Positions 17,576-26,875 of a stretch of 64,000 nt of DNA are shown here, one piece after another (position 1 is the stretch's first letter; the number at the start of each line of letters is the position of its first letter). Under the pieces are notes generated by a model. That model ran no database searches, was not told where the DNA came from, and worked only from the letters and a program-made list of their open reading frames with translations. The position numbers and the translations under genes were made by a program. Location: contig NZ_BOPG01000047.1 in NCBI RefSeq assembly GCF_016863635.1, positions 1 to 64,000 of the forward strand, written 5' to 3'. This DNA comes from Virgisporangium aurantiacum. GTDB taxonomy: Bacteria; Actinomycetota; Actinomycetes; Mycobacteriales; Micromonosporaceae.

Positions 17576-18274
17576 ATGAGTCGCAGTTTGCACACCGACC
17601 CGTACCCGCTGCGCGCCGCGCGGCGGGTCGCCGCACCGCGTCGCCGCCGCACCGACGAGCCACGCGTGTCCCGACGCCGGGCCCGTTTCGCGTCCGCCGG
17701 TTTCGCGCCGGCCGGTTTCGCGCCGGCCGGTTTCGTGCCGGCCGGTTTCGCGCCGGCCGGTTTCGCGCCGGCCGACGGGCACCGGGTCGAGATCCGCGTC
17801 GGCCGTCCGCGGCCCGGGTTCCGCCACCCCGCCACCGCCGCCGATCTCGCGCGGGTGCTGGAGTTCTTCGGTCCGCCGGCGCGGTACGGCCTGCGTCGGA
17901 TCTCGCTGCGGCAGCGCGCCGCGGGGGCCGGGCCCGGCATCCGGGTCGCCGGGTACGTGCCGCCGGGCGTCGTCGTGCTGTTCGAACAGCCCGACCCGCC
18001 GTGGCTCCTCGCCGGGCGGCTGCCGGCTGCGGCCGGGGAACGGCTCGAGCGGGCCGGCGCCCGGGTACGCGCCACGGCGTCACATGTTCTCGTCGAATGG
18101 ACCGACCGTGCGTTGCGCGACTTCGTCCTCTTCGACGGTCTCATGCACGAGATCGGCCATCACGTTCTCGACCACGGCGACCGGCGGATGCGCACCGCCG
18201 ACCACGAACGCCGCGCCGACGCCTACGCCGCGGCCTGCCGTGCGGCGTTGAGTCCACTGTGGACGGTTGCGTGA
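17576..18274 (+). CDS. HExxH putative zinc-metalloprotease-like protein with FAPAG repeats
   Basis: 232-aa protein from ATG 17576. Residues about 36-65 are pentapeptide repeats of the type GFAPA encoded by a 15-bp tandem repeat. The C-terminal third holds 'GLMHEIGHHVLDHGDRR' (HExxH) followed by 'ADHERRADAYAAACR', where an acidic residue could be the third zinc ligand. The N-terminus is strongly basic with no signal peptide. I do not recognise a named family. It overlaps the SPOUT-protein gene by GTGA, so the two are co-translated and probably act together. Confidence 0.78.
   Translation: MSRSLHTDPYPLRAARRVAAPRRRRTDEPRVSRRRARFASAGFAPAGFAPAGFVPAGFAPAGFAPADGHRVEIRVGRPRPGFRHPATAADLARVLEFFGPPARYGLRRISLRQRAAGAGPGIRVAGYVPPGVVVLFEQPDPPWLLAGRLPAAAGERLERAGARVRATASHVLVEWTDRALRDFVLFDGLMHEIGHHVLDHGDRRMRTADHERRADAYAAACRAALSPLWTVA
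17692..17777 (+). repeat. 15-bp tandem coding repeat (GFAPA)
   Basis: About five copies of GCCGGTTTCGCGCCG-like 15-mers in the 5' part of the HExxH gene at 17576. One copy has GTG in place of GCG. The unit keeps the reading frame. Confidence 0.88.
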
Positions 18275-19251
18275 GCCGGGCCGATCTCGTCGGCGACGGG
18301 GTCGAGAACCCGGCCAACGCGCGGGCGCTGCTCGACGTCGCCGCGATGTTCGGCGTGCCGTGCCGGTTCCGCGACACGCGCGATCTGGCCGGCCGGTGGC
18401 ACGGCGAGCCGTTGGCCGGCACCGATCTCGGCGAACTGCGGGCCCGGCCGATCGTGGCGGTCGAGAACACGCCCGGCGCCGAATCGGTGTTCACCGCGCG
18501 GCTGCCGGCGGGTCGACCGTCCATTGTGGTCGGTAACGAGCGCCGCGGCATCCGGCCCGACCTGTTGGCGGCCGCCGGGTCGAGCGTGCAGATCCCGACG
18601 TCGGGTCGCGGCATCAACACGCTCAACGTCGCCGCGGCGGCCGCGGTCGCGATGTACTACCTGCTCGGCGCGACCGGTCGGCGCAGCCCGCGCTCGTCGC
18701 GTGCGGAAGCGCGGCGCCCCGCGGTGCTGCTCGCCGGCCCGGGCGATCATGTCGAGGCCGGCAGCGCGCTGCGCACGGCCGCCGCGTTCGGCTGGCAGAC
18801 GGTCGGTCTCGACGACCGCGAGAAGGTGTGGTTCGGCACGCCGCGTCCGGTGCGCACCGAGGGCCGGGCGGCCGCGCGCAGCCACCGCAACCCGTTGCGC
18901 GTGGTGCCGGACGGATCGGTCGACGGTCACCGGCGTGTCATCGTCGCGGGCACCCGGGTCGCCGGCCCACCGGTGCACCGGGTCGATCTGACCGGCGCGC
19001 TGCTCGTCATTCCCGACGAGGAGACCGGCGGGTACGCCGGCGGCGCCACCGGGTTCGCCCGCGTCGAGCTGCCCGGCGGGGGCTGCCGGTACCGGCTCGT
19101 CGCCAGCATCGTGCTCGCGGAAGCCGCGCGGCAGTTGGGAATCCGGCCTCCTGCCCGGCCCGGCCGCGGGCCCTTCGCGCACGAGAGCACGCTCGCCCTC
19201 ACCCCGCCCGACGCCGACCTCGTCACTCCGTCGGAACTGCGGGCGTACTAG
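18271..19251 (+). CDS. tandem double-SPOUT (SpoU/TrmH-like) RNA methyltransferase homologue
   Basis: 326-aa protein that appears to contain two SpoU-type domains. Domain 1 (about 1-140) has motif 2 'IVVGNERRGIRPDLL' and motif 3 'INTLNVAAAAAVAMYYL', but in motif 1 the usual NxGxxxR reads 'NARALLD', so the Arg is Asp. Domain 2 (about 155-300) has a good motif 1, 'EAGSALRTAAAFGW', but weak motifs 2 and 3 ('LLVIPDEETGG', 'YRLVASIVLAEAARQ'). SpoU enzymes are dimers with composite sites, so the chain may be a fused pseudo-dimer with one active site. The GTG start overlaps the HExxH gene. Its 3' end overlaps the convergent HEAT gene by 29 bp. Confidence 0.75.
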   Translation: MSRADLVGDGVENPANARALLDVAAMFGVPCRFRDTRDLAGRWHGEPLAGTDLGELRARPIVAVENTPGAESVFTARLPAGRPSIVVGNERRGIRPDLLAAAGSSVQIPTSGRGINTLNVAAAAAVAMYYLLGATGRRSPRSSRAEARRPAVLLAGPGDHVEAGSALRTAAAFGWQTVGLDDREKVWFGTPRPVRTEGRAAARSHRNPLRVVPDGSVDGHRRVIVAGTRVAGPPVHRVDLTGALLVIPDEETGGYAGGATGFARVELPGGGCRYRLVASIVLAEAARQLGIRPPARPGRGPFAHESTLALTPPDADLVTPSELRAY

Positions 19252-22200
19252 TGATGCGGTCGAGAAGCTCGGCGTAGCGGCGCCGCCGGTCCGGCCGGGC
19301 CCGGGCCATCGCGTGGGTGAGTGCCGGCGCCGCGGACAGTCCATAGTGGACGAGCGCAGCGTCGGCCGCCTGCCGGATGACCGGGTCGGTGTGGTCCACC
19401 AGGTCCACCGCGGCCCGGATGGCGGGCAGGTAGCCGCCGTGCGACAACGTCCGGAGCGCCGCGCGCACGATGTCGGGCTGCGTGTCCGCGAGCAGGTCCG
19501 CGGTGTACCGCAGGTAGGTGTCCCGGTCGAGCAGGCGGCGCGCCGTGCGGTGGGCGAGCAGCCGCATCCGCCGCCGCGGGTGGCGCACGAGGTCGCCCAA
19601 CAGCGCGGCCAGTTCCGGGTCGGCGGCGTCGCGGACGGCGCCGCGGTCCTCGTCGATCTCGGCCAGCCGGGCCAGCGCCCGGCGGGCCGGTGCGTCGTCG
19701 CCGGTGCGTGCCGTCTCGAACAGGGCGGCGCGGGTCGGTTCCGGTTCGGCCGGCGGGGCGGCGACGCGCAGCGCGGCGAGTGCGGCCAGGTCGGTGCCGA
19801 GCGCGTCCGGTTCCCGCAGCGGACCGTCGACGAGAACGACGTTGTCGGGCCGGCCGGCCTCGCGGATCCGTCGCAGCACGCGGGTGAACGCCGGGGTGGC
19901 GGTCACCCGTTGGCCGTCGAGGAGGTCGAGCAGGCTCCACGCGCCGGCCGCCAGCGGGTCCTGGATGGCGAGCGCGAGCGCATCGGGGTCGATCCGCCGG
20001 AGCTCGTTCCGGACCGTCGGGTTGCCGGTCTCCCGCCACCAGCGGAGCAGGTGCGGCAGCAGCCGGTGCCGGTCGTCGCGGTCGACGTGGAAGATGACGC
20101 GGGCGGCCCGCTCGTACCGGTCCGGTGTGAGGGTTTCGAGGTCCATCGTGGACAGTGCGGCGGCGAGCGGCGGCAGGTCGACGCCGTCGATCCGGCCGGC
20201 CAGGTATGCGGCGAGCACGGCGTTGCGGGCCGCGGGTTCGGGCCACGTCAGCAGCGTGCGGGCGGCGGCAAGCCGGTCGCCGGGCGAGGGGGCGTCGAGG
20301 TCGGCGAGCAACCGCCGGCGCAGCGCCGCCGAGCGCGGCAGGTCCGTGTCCCGCCGTTCGACGTGGCGTACGGTCGCGCGCTCGGTGATCGTCCACTGTG
20401 GAGCGCCGAGCGGCTGGAGCGCAACCATCTCGTCGACGAGCGCGGGGCGCGCGGTCGCGTCGGCGTCCGGGTAGGCGGCGATGAGCGCCGCGAGCCGGCG
20501 GCGGGACGGGATCGGGTCGTCCTCCCCGGCGGTGGTGTCGAACGCCTGCCGCAGCACGGCCGGCTCGACCTCCCACGGGTCCGGACCGACCCGCGCCGCG
20601 GCGAGGGCCCGGTCGAGGTCGGCCCGGGTGAGAACCGCGCCGCACCGACGCAGCAACGGCAGCACCGAACGACGGCCGGACCCCGTGGCCGGGAAGGTCC
20701 GGATGCGTTCGGCCGTCTCGGTCCTGTCCTCCGCGGGCAGGTGCGGCACCACCGTCTCCAGCCACCGCAGGGCGGTGTCCCTGTCGTCATGGGTGATCGC
20801 GGGCAGCACGGCGATCAGGGTACGGACCGCCGAGACGTAGACGCGGGTCTCCCCGGCCGGCCAGGGTGTGCGTCCAATGTGGACAGCCAGCGCCAGGGCG
20901 GCCGGGCGTTCGGCGGCCAGCTCGAAGAAGTGGGGGAGCAGCGGGCGCAGCTTCGCCGTCCGGTCGCGGCCGAACAGGTACGGCGACCGCACGAACGTGT
21001 CGACGACGCGTTCGCCCGGTTCGGGCCGCCACCCGTGCTCGACCAGCGTGGCGATGTCGGCGCTCAGCCGCGCCTCCCCGGACGGTTCCGGGGTCGGCGG
21101 CGTGATCCCGTGGGCGAGGAACCGGTCCCGGAGATCGGCGACGGTGCCCGCGCCGTTGCCTGCGCCCGCTTTGTCGCCCGCGCCGTTGCCCGCATCCGCG
21201 CCCTCACCGTCGCCCGCGCCCTCACCGTCGCCCGCGCGCTCGCCGTCGTCCGCGCCCTCGTTCGCGCCCGCGCTTTCGCCGAGTCGCAGTCGGCCGTCGG
21301 CGAGCATCGTGAGAACCGTGTGCGTCACTGGCGACCCGCGCTCGGCGATCGCGTGCACGGCCTCGACGGTGAGCATTCGATCGAGCGCGGTCAGGAGGAG
21401 GTCGCGGGTCCGTTCGTCGGTCGCTCTCTCGGCGGCGGCCAGAACCGTTGCCACGCAGGCGTTTCCGAGCACGGACCGGAGCGCGGCGCCGAGCGAACCG
21501 CGCAGCCCGGGGTTGTCGTGCCGGCCGAGCCACCCGAGGATCGCCGGCACCTCGGCCGGTGTGCCCGCGGTGGCGAGCGCCTCCGCGGCGGCCTTCTTGA
21601 CGTTCATCACCGGATGCTCGAGGCAGTCGGCGATCAGCGGGCCGGCCCAGACGGCACCCGCCGCGCCGAGCGCGGTGACGGCCTGCCGCACGGTCTGCGG
21701 GTCGTCGGCGCGGGTCAGCACGGCGAGGCTCGCCGACAACGCCCGGGTGGTGGCCGGATCGGTTGCCAGCGCGGCGATCGCGTGCTTGCGGACGTGGCGG
21801 TCCCGGTGCCACAACAGGCGGTGCACGCGTCTCGTGTCTCTGCTCAGCAGGGACAGAAGGATCGCCTGTTCCCGTTCCGGGCGGTCGGGCCGGTCGAGAA
21901 GTTCGAACGCGATCGCGGTGACGAGCGCGTTGCCGGCCTCGGCGGCGTCGGCCGCGTCGAGCAGGCACACCGGGCGGATCCGTCGCCGTTGGTGCAGCCG
22001 TGCGCCGAGCTCGCGGATCGCGGTCACGACCGTCGGGGGGACGGTGTCGTCGTCTCCGGTTGTCCGGTCCCCGATCACGCGGGCCAGCAGGTCGGTGATC
22101 ATCGGTACCGTGCCGGCGTCGCCGGTGCGGGCGAGGCGGACGAGCGCGTCGGCGGGGTTGTCGGCGTCGAAACCCAGGCGGAGCACGACGAGTTCGAGCG

Positions 22201-23443
22201 GGTCGGGCCCGCCGAGGTCGGCGGCGATCCGGGGCGGCAGGTCGTGCGGGTTCAGCCGGGCGACGAGCGCACGCCGCTCGTCCGGGTCGTCGGTGAGGTG
22301 CCAGCGCAGTTCGAGCGCCTGCCGCCGGACCGGCGCCAGGTACGGGGGATCGCCGGCCAGAACCTCGACGGTGCGCCGGCCGCCGATCGCTTCCAGGGTG
22401 CGCAGGGCCGGGCCGGGCAGGTCGACCAGCGCGTCGAGCACCGCCTCCTCGGCCGGCTCGTACCGCAGTTCGCGCAGCACGGCGAGCGCGTCGACGCGGG
22501 CCCGCGACGCGGGTGGGAGCCGGTGCAGCAGGCCGGCGACCGCCGCGCCGACCGGGAGGTCAGCCGGCGCCTGCCGGGCGAGCGCCGCGAGCAACGCCAG
22601 CCGGCGGGACTCCTCGCCCGGTCCGGTCAGCGCGCGCAGCGCCGCGTGCCGGCACGTGTACAGGATCGTGGCCACGTCGTCGACCGGTGCCGAGTGGACG
22701 GTCAGCGCGAGGTCCACAATGGACACTGCCGCCTCGTCGCGCGGGAACAGCCCGCGCCGGTGCATCGAGAGCAGGCAGGCGATCGCCGGTTCGGCGAACA
22801 GCAACGGGTCCGACGCCGCGATCGCGAGGACCGCCGGCATCTCGCCGCGGCCGGCGAGCGTGCCCAGGTCGCCGAGCGCGTGCTGGCGGACGCGGGCGGG
22901 CAGGCGGATGTCGGTCACGGCGTCGAGCAGCAACCCGGCGTGCCGGTGCCGGACGGCCGCGCCGAGCGCGGCACCGGAGACGGCCGGATCACCGGTGAGG
23001 TGCGGACGCAACCGCTCGGCGGGCACCCGATCCAGCGTCGCCCACGGCTGGGCGAGTTCCCGCAGCGCCGCGGCGAGCGTCTCCATCTCGGCCTCGTTCG
23101 TCGGATCCGCCCCGGTTCCATTCGCCGGATCCGCCCTGGTCCCGTGCGCCGGGTCGGGTCGCAACAGCCGGTCGAGGCCGGCCCGCGCGCGGTCGGGAGC
23201 GAGCGCCCCGGACCGGATACCGTGGCGCAGCAGGCGAAGGCCGGCACGACGCAGCACCGCATCGGCGTCACCGGTGAGGACGTCGACCAGCGCGGCGAGA
23301 TCGCGGACATCGGCGCCAACCAGCCCTTCGACGGCCTGGTACACCAACTCGTCGCGCGGGACCCGACCGATCGTGGCCGGATCGGCGCCGATCTCCGCGC
23401 GCAACCGGGCGATCCGTACGGGCATCGGCTGTTCGGACCCCAT
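19223..23443 (-). CDS. giant HEAT-repeat-like helical protein (1406 aa)
   Basis: Very large, Ala/Leu/Arg-rich protein made mostly of helical pairs resembling HEAT/armadillo repeats, for example 'TVRQAVTALGAAGAVWAGPLIADCLEHPVMNVKKA'-type units near the middle and 'PELAALLGDLVRHPRRRM' near the end. About residues 705-750 form a Gly/Ala/Asp/Glu low-complexity insert. There is no signal peptide or membrane helix, so it is a cytoplasmic scaffold-like protein. I cannot assign an enzymatic domain. The gene is convergent with and overlaps the SPOUT gene. The SEC-C gene upstream lies on the same strand, about 100 bp away. Confidence 0.8.
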   Translation of the reverse strand: MGSEQPMPVRIARLRAEIGADPATIGRVPRDELVYQAVEGLVGADVRDLAALVDVLTGDADAVLRRAGLRLLRHGIRSGALAPDRARAGLDRLLRPDPAHGTRADPANGTGADPTNEAEMETLAAALRELAQPWATLDRVPAERLRPHLTGDPAVSGAALGAAVRHRHAGLLLDAVTDIRLPARVRQHALGDLGTLAGRGEMPAVLAIAASDPLLFAEPAIACLLSMHRRGLFPRDEAAVSIVDLALTVHSAPVDDVATILYTCRHAALRALTGPGEESRRLALLAALARQAPADLPVGAAVAGLLHRLPPASRARVDALAVLRELRYEPAEEAVLDALVDLPGPALRTLEAIGGRRTVEVLAGDPPYLAPVRRQALELRWHLTDDPDERRALVARLNPHDLPPRIAADLGGPDPLELVVLRLGFDADNPADALVRLARTGDAGTVPMITDLLARVIGDRTTGDDDTVPPTVVTAIRELGARLHQRRRIRPVCLLDAADAAEAGNALVTAIAFELLDRPDRPEREQAILLSLLSRDTRRVHRLLWHRDRHVRKHAIAALATDPATTRALSASLAVLTRADDPQTVRQAVTALGAAGAVWAGPLIADCLEHPVMNVKKAAAEALATAGTPAEVPAILGWLGRHDNPGLRGSLGAALRSVLGNACVATVLAAAERATDERTRDLLLTALDRMLTVEAVHAIAERGSPVTHTVLTMLADGRLRLGESAGANEGADDGERAGDGEGAGDGEGADAGNGAGDKAGAGNGAGTVADLRDRFLAHGITPPTPEPSGEARLSADIATLVEHGWRPEPGERVVDTFVRSPYLFGRDRTAKLRPLLPHFFELAAERPAALALAVHIGRTPWPAGETRVYVSAVRTLIAVLPAITHDDRDTALRWLETVVPHLPAEDRTETAERIRTFPATGSGRRSVLPLLRRCGAVLTRADLDRALAAARVGPDPWEVEPAVLRQAFDTTAGEDDPIPSRRRLAALIAAYPDADATARPALVDEMVALQPLGAPQWTITERATVRHVERRDTDLPRSAALRRRLLADLDAPSPGDRLAAARTLLTWPEPAARNAVLAAYLAGRIDGVDLPPLAAALSTMDLETLTPDRYERAARVIFHVDRDDRHRLLPHLLRWWRETGNPTVRNELRRIDPDALALAIQDPLAAGAWSLLDLLDGQRVTATPAFTRVLRRIREAGRPDNVVLVDGPLREPDALGTDLAALAALRVAAPPAEPEPTRAALFETARTGDDAPARRALARLAEIDEDRGAVRDAADPELAALLGDLVRHPRRRMRLLAHRTARRLLDRDTYLRYTADLLADTQPDIVRAALRTLSHGGYLPAIRAAVDLVDHTDPVIRQAADAALVHYGLSAAPALTHAMARARPDRRRRYAELLDRITSTPAVPTE

Positions 23444-23545
23444 CCGTCGATGGTAGGCGGCAATGCGGGAGTTCCGTCACCCGTCCTGGCGGAGCCGGGT
23501 GACGGTCCTCCGCGGTGGGGATTCCCGTTGTCCCACAGCGCCCGG

Positions 23546-24457
23546 TTAGCCCGGCCGGCCGCAGCATTTCTTGTACTTGACCCCCGACCCGCACCAGCAC
23601 ACCGCGTTGCGCGGCGGCGGCCAGGCGATCGTCCGCTGCTCGGGCACCGTTCCGCAGTAGGCCGCCTTCACCTCCGGGTCGAGGGGCGACCCACCGGTCC
23701 GCTCGGCGAACGCGACCAGTTCGTCCACCAGAGCCGGAACCACCAGGATCGACGGCACCCCGTCGTCGGCCAGTTTCCGCCATTGCTGCTCGGCTAGTGC
23801 GTAATACTCCTCGCCCTGGTACTCGGGCCAGCGTCGTTGCGCCTCGATCCGCTCGGAGCGCTGGAACGTCAGCAGGCGCACCTCCTTCGGCCGTGCGCCG
23901 GCCGCCATCCGCTCGCGGACACCGTCCAGGTCGACAGGTTGCGTGGAAGGCGGCGGTGCCAGCTCGTCCATCGCATCCGGCGCCAACCCCAACCGCTCCC
24001 GGACATCGCGCCGGTTGCCCAGCAGGACGCCGGTCATCATGCTGACCCACCCGTCCGGCTTGCGAAGATCCTCGATCGTCTCGTCGTCGAGACGCGCGAC
24101 GGCCCGGTCGTACCACTGTGCCGCGCCGGCCAGATCACCGCGCTCGTCGAGCAGTTCGGCCACGAAGGTGCAGTGACCGTCGTCCAGCGCCGGGTCACGC
24201 GCCAGCAATGCGAGCTCGGCCGAGGCCAGATCGTCGGAACCGCGTTCGAAGTAGACCTCGGCCAGCTGGAACCGGGCGTGACACCCGTCCTCGCCACCGG
24301 CCTCGATCAAGTCCGCCAGCAGGGAAGCAGCCCGGTCGTACTCACCGGCCATCCGCCACGCGTCGGCGGCCTCCAGCAGGATTTCCGCCCGCTCCTCCGG
24401 ATACCGAACCGCATCCTTCTCCAGCGACCGTGCCAACTCCACCGGGTTCGACGTCAC
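23546..24457 (-). CDS. TPR-like protein with C-terminal SEC-C zinc-binding motif
   Basis: 303-aa protein. The N-terminal half has TPR-like helical repeats ('AWRMAGEYDRAASLLADLI', 'DLAGAAQWYDRAVARL'), and the extreme C-terminus is a SEC-C motif, 'CWCGSGVKYKKCCG', which binds zinc. Such proteins are widespread in actinomycetes and mostly uncharacterised. The gene ends the conserved-looking chromosome segment immediately left of the direct repeat at 24508, so it probably marks the original neighbour of tRNA-Val. Confidence 0.85.
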   Translation of the reverse strand: MTSNPVELARSLEKDAVRYPEERAEILLEAADAWRMAGEYDRAASLLADLIEAGGEDGCHARFQLAEVYFERGSDDLASAELALLARDPALDDGHCTFVAELLDERGDLAGAAQWYDRAVARLDDETIEDLRKPDGWVSMMTGVLLGNRRDVRERLGLAPDAMDELAPPPSTQPVDLDGVRERMAAGARPKEVRLLTFQRSERIEAQRRWPEYQGEEYYALAEQQWRKLADDGVPSILVVPALVDELVAFAERTGGSPLDPEVKAAYCGTVPEQRTIAWPPPRNAVCWCGSGVKYKKCCGRPG

Positions 24458-24507
24458 GAAAGGCCACCTTAGCCACCCGGGCGGGCGGTGCCGACGGGGG
24501 TCCGATT

Positions 24508-24530
24508 CTGGCCTCTGACCTGCGGAAATG
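24508..24530. other. left direct repeat of the 24.5-33.4 kb segment (putative att site)
   Basis: 23 bases (CTGGCCTCTG...GCGGAAATG) identical and in the same orientation to 33397-33419, which lies next to the 3' end of tRNA-Val. With one mismatch the match extends four bases leftward. It ends one base before the stop codon of the primase-helicase gene. Confidence 0.8.
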
Positions 24531-26873
24531 TCATGGCCTTGTGAAGCCGAGTGCGCGGTAGCCGGGCATGCGGCGTTGGAGGGATGCGGCGATGATCGGT
24601 GCGGCCGGGTCGTGGTAGTCGTGGACCTCGGCGGTGTGCTTGCCCGGTGCGGTCCGGATGACGCGTCCGGCGCACTGGACGAGGAGCCCGTCGTAGGAGA
24701 TCGGGCCGGCGAGGAAGAGCGTGTCGAGGGCCGGCGCGTCGAAGCCCTCGCCGATGAACGGCGTGGTGCCGATCACGAGTAGGCCCTCGCCGACCTTGGC
24801 GTCGGCGAGGCGGCTCACGGCCGCTCTGCGGTCGGTGGTGGTCATCGACCCCTGCAGCACGATCGGCCGATGTCCGCGGGCAGCAAGCAACGTGGCGAGG
24901 GCCTCGACGTGGGCGACCCTCCGGGTGAGGACGAGGCAGTTCCGCCCGCGGGCCAGTGCGGATACGAGGTCGTCGGCGATCGTGACGTTGCGTTTCTCGT
25001 CGACGGCAAGGGCCTCGTGGACGGCGGCCAGCGCGCCCGGGGCCGACATGTCGATGTCACCGGTCGTGAACTGTGTTTCGTGGACGAACAGCAGCCGTCG
25101 CGGGCCGCTGTCACCCTCCCACGGGGCGGCGAGGGTGCCCTGGTCGTCATCGGTGACTGTGTGCCGGACGGGGCCGAGTTGCCAGGCGACGACGGGGCCG
25201 AGGCCGTCCCGACGGGCGGGAGTGGCGGTGAGGCCGAGCCAGAACTGCGCGGCGATCCCCTTGACCGAATGTTCGTACGCCGCCGCGCCGAGGTGGTGAC
25301 ATTCGTCGACGATGACATGGCCGTAGCCGCTGGTGAACTCGGCGATATCGTCGCGTCGGGCCAGCGACGGCAGCATGGCGACGTCGACGACGCCGGTCAG
25401 TTTGCGTCGGCCGCCGCCGAACTGCCCGGGCTTCATACCGAGGAACTGGTGGATTCGGTCGGCCCATTGCTCGGCCAGCGCCTTCCGGTCGACGAGCACG
25501 AGCGTCGACGTCCCGCGTTCGGCGACGACCGCACAGGCCATGACCGTCTTGCCGGAGCCGGGTGGGGCGACGAGGACGCCGTCGTCGTGGGCCAGGAGTG
25601 CGCTGACCGCGGTGCTCTGCCGGGCGGTGAGGTCCGCGGCGAGTGTCGCGTCGATCTCGCGGCCGGGATTCCGGCTGTCGGTGACGGCCAGCCGCGACCC
25701 GGCCCGCTCGACGATGTCGGCGACGGTATAACGCAATCCGCGGGGGAGCACGAGGCGGTCGTCGACGGTGACGTCGTAGCCGCGGACGAACCGTGGCGTG
25801 TCCCAGGTGGACTTCCGTAGCCGCTGCAGCTCGTAGAACTTCGGGTTGGCCATGGAGGCGGCGTGTTTGAACGTCGCGATCGCGGCGGCGGTGAGCTGCG
25901 TGGCGTCGAGGGTGAGCGCGGCGCCGAGTTCCGCCTGGACCACAGGCGGCAAGGGCGGATGGACCCGGGTCGCGCCCGACCGGCTCATCCTGGTGACCTC
26001 GGTGCCGACCGGGGTCCGTTTCGCCCGGCGTGCCACCCGCTCGGCGTCCCCGGGACTCAGCCGGTCCACAGTGGACAGGAACAGCCACTGGTCGTCGTGG
26101 GGTTCCAGGGTCGCGAGGTCGAGGAACACGGTCAGCCCGTTCGTACGGCGTCGCGCGCCCTGCAACGGGGCGGCGATCAGATTGCCGAAGCCGCCATCCG
26201 GCAGCACATCCTGGTTCGGGAACAGCCGGTCGTAGGACCGCAGGTCCATCGAGCCGCGCAGCACGATCGCTTCGTGCAGCAGTACCGTTGCGACGGAGCG
26301 GGCCACCGTCGCCGGGACCGGATCGGTGAAGAACACCCACACGTGCGCGCCACGGCCGGACTGTGAGATCTCCAACGCCGCCGGAACCGCGCTCGCGCGG
26401 GCAGCCTTGATGTAGGCCAGGGCATCGAGCATCGCTGTCTGCCCGTCGAAGTCGGCCACGACGAACCGGCACGTGTTGTCGCCCAGCAACGGGTACAACC
26501 TGATGAACACGTCACCGCGCAGGTGAGCGTCCACCACCTCCGCCGTCAACGGGAGGTACACGGCACTGCGCCGGTCTGTTCCCTTGCGCCAACCGCCGGC
26601 CACCGCCGGCTTCCATCCGGCCGCACCGGTCCGCGCGCTTTCCCACCGCTCGGCATACACATCCGACCGACCCCGGAACCGGTCGCGGTAGAGCGCCACC
26701 TTGTCCGCCGTCGGCGACGACATCGTCACCAGACCCGGGGACGCGACAGCCAACTGCTCCGGTGACGGCTCCGTGCTCTGACCGCGCAGGTCCAGCAGAC
26801 GCGACAGCCGGCCGTTCTCCGCCCGTAGGCGGTCCAGCTCGCGGCGGATCCGTTCCAGCTCACCGTCGGCCAC
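24531..26873 (-). CDS. primase-helicase fusion of the TOTE conflict-system type (AEP primase + SF2 helicase)
   Basis: 780-aa cytoplasmic protein. A coiled coil (about 1-30) is followed by an archaeo-eukaryotic primase-like domain (about 55-330) with metal-binding D141 and D143 in 'VVADFDG', 'SGRGAHVW' (about 172-179) and 'LRSYDRLFPNQD'. A superfamily 2 helicase follows: Walker A 'APPGSGKT' (436-443), Walker B 'DECH' (523-526), 'TATP' (549-552) and a C-terminal lobe with 'QCAGRVIR'. This pairing is what databases label TOTE conflict-system primase. The Cys-rich insertion that I recall in many relatives is absent here. Its ATG lies 2 bases after the 99-aa gene. Role in element defence or replication is inferred from family. 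Confidence 0.88.
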   Translation of the reverse strand: MADGELERIRRELDRLRAENGRLSRLLDLRGQSTEPSPEQLAVASPGLVTMSSPTADKVALYRDRFRGRSDVYAERWESARTGAAGWKPAVAGGWRKGTDRRSAVYLPLTAEVVDAHLRGDVFIRLYPLLGDNTCRFVVADFDGQTAMLDALAYIKAARASAVPAALEISQSGRGAHVWVFFTDPVPATVARSVATVLLHEAIVLRGSMDLRSYDRLFPNQDVLPDGGFGNLIAAPLQGARRRTNGLTVFLDLATLEPHDDQWLFLSTVDRLSPGDAERVARRAKRTPVGTEVTRMSRSGATRVHPPLPPVVQAELGAALTLDATQLTAAAIATFKHAASMANPKFYELQRLRKSTWDTPRFVRGYDVTVDDRLVLPRGLRYTVADIVERAGSRLAVTDSRNPGREIDATLAADLTARQSTAVSALLAHDDGVLVAPPGSGKTVMACAVVAERGTSTLVLVDRKALAEQWADRIHQFLGMKPGQFGGGRRKLTGVVDVAMLPSLARRDDIAEFTSGYGHVIVDECHHLGAAAYEHSVKGIAAQFWLGLTATPARRDGLGPVVAWQLGPVRHTVTDDDQGTLAAPWEGDSGPRRLLFVHETQFTTGDIDMSAPGALAAVHEALAVDEKRNVTIADDLVSALARGRNCLVLTRRVAHVEALATLLAARGHRPIVLQGSMTTTDRRAAVSRLADAKVGEGLLVIGTTPFIGEGFDAPALDTLFLAGPISYDGLLVQCAGRVIRTAPGKHTAEVHDYHDPAAPIIAASLQRRMPGYRALGFTRP

Positions 26874-26875
26874 CG

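Noticed and set aside
19313..23797. Very long plus-strand open frame opposite the HEAT-like gene
   Set aside because: Same GC effect. The reverse reading is Arg/Gly-rich without motifs, and the minus frame has helical-repeat composition and a sensible start.
24531..26873. Type I restriction HsdR or a plain DEAD-box helicase
   Set aside because: The N-terminal D-x-D and SGRGAHVW motifs mark a primase domain, and no HsdM/HsdS genes are nearby.
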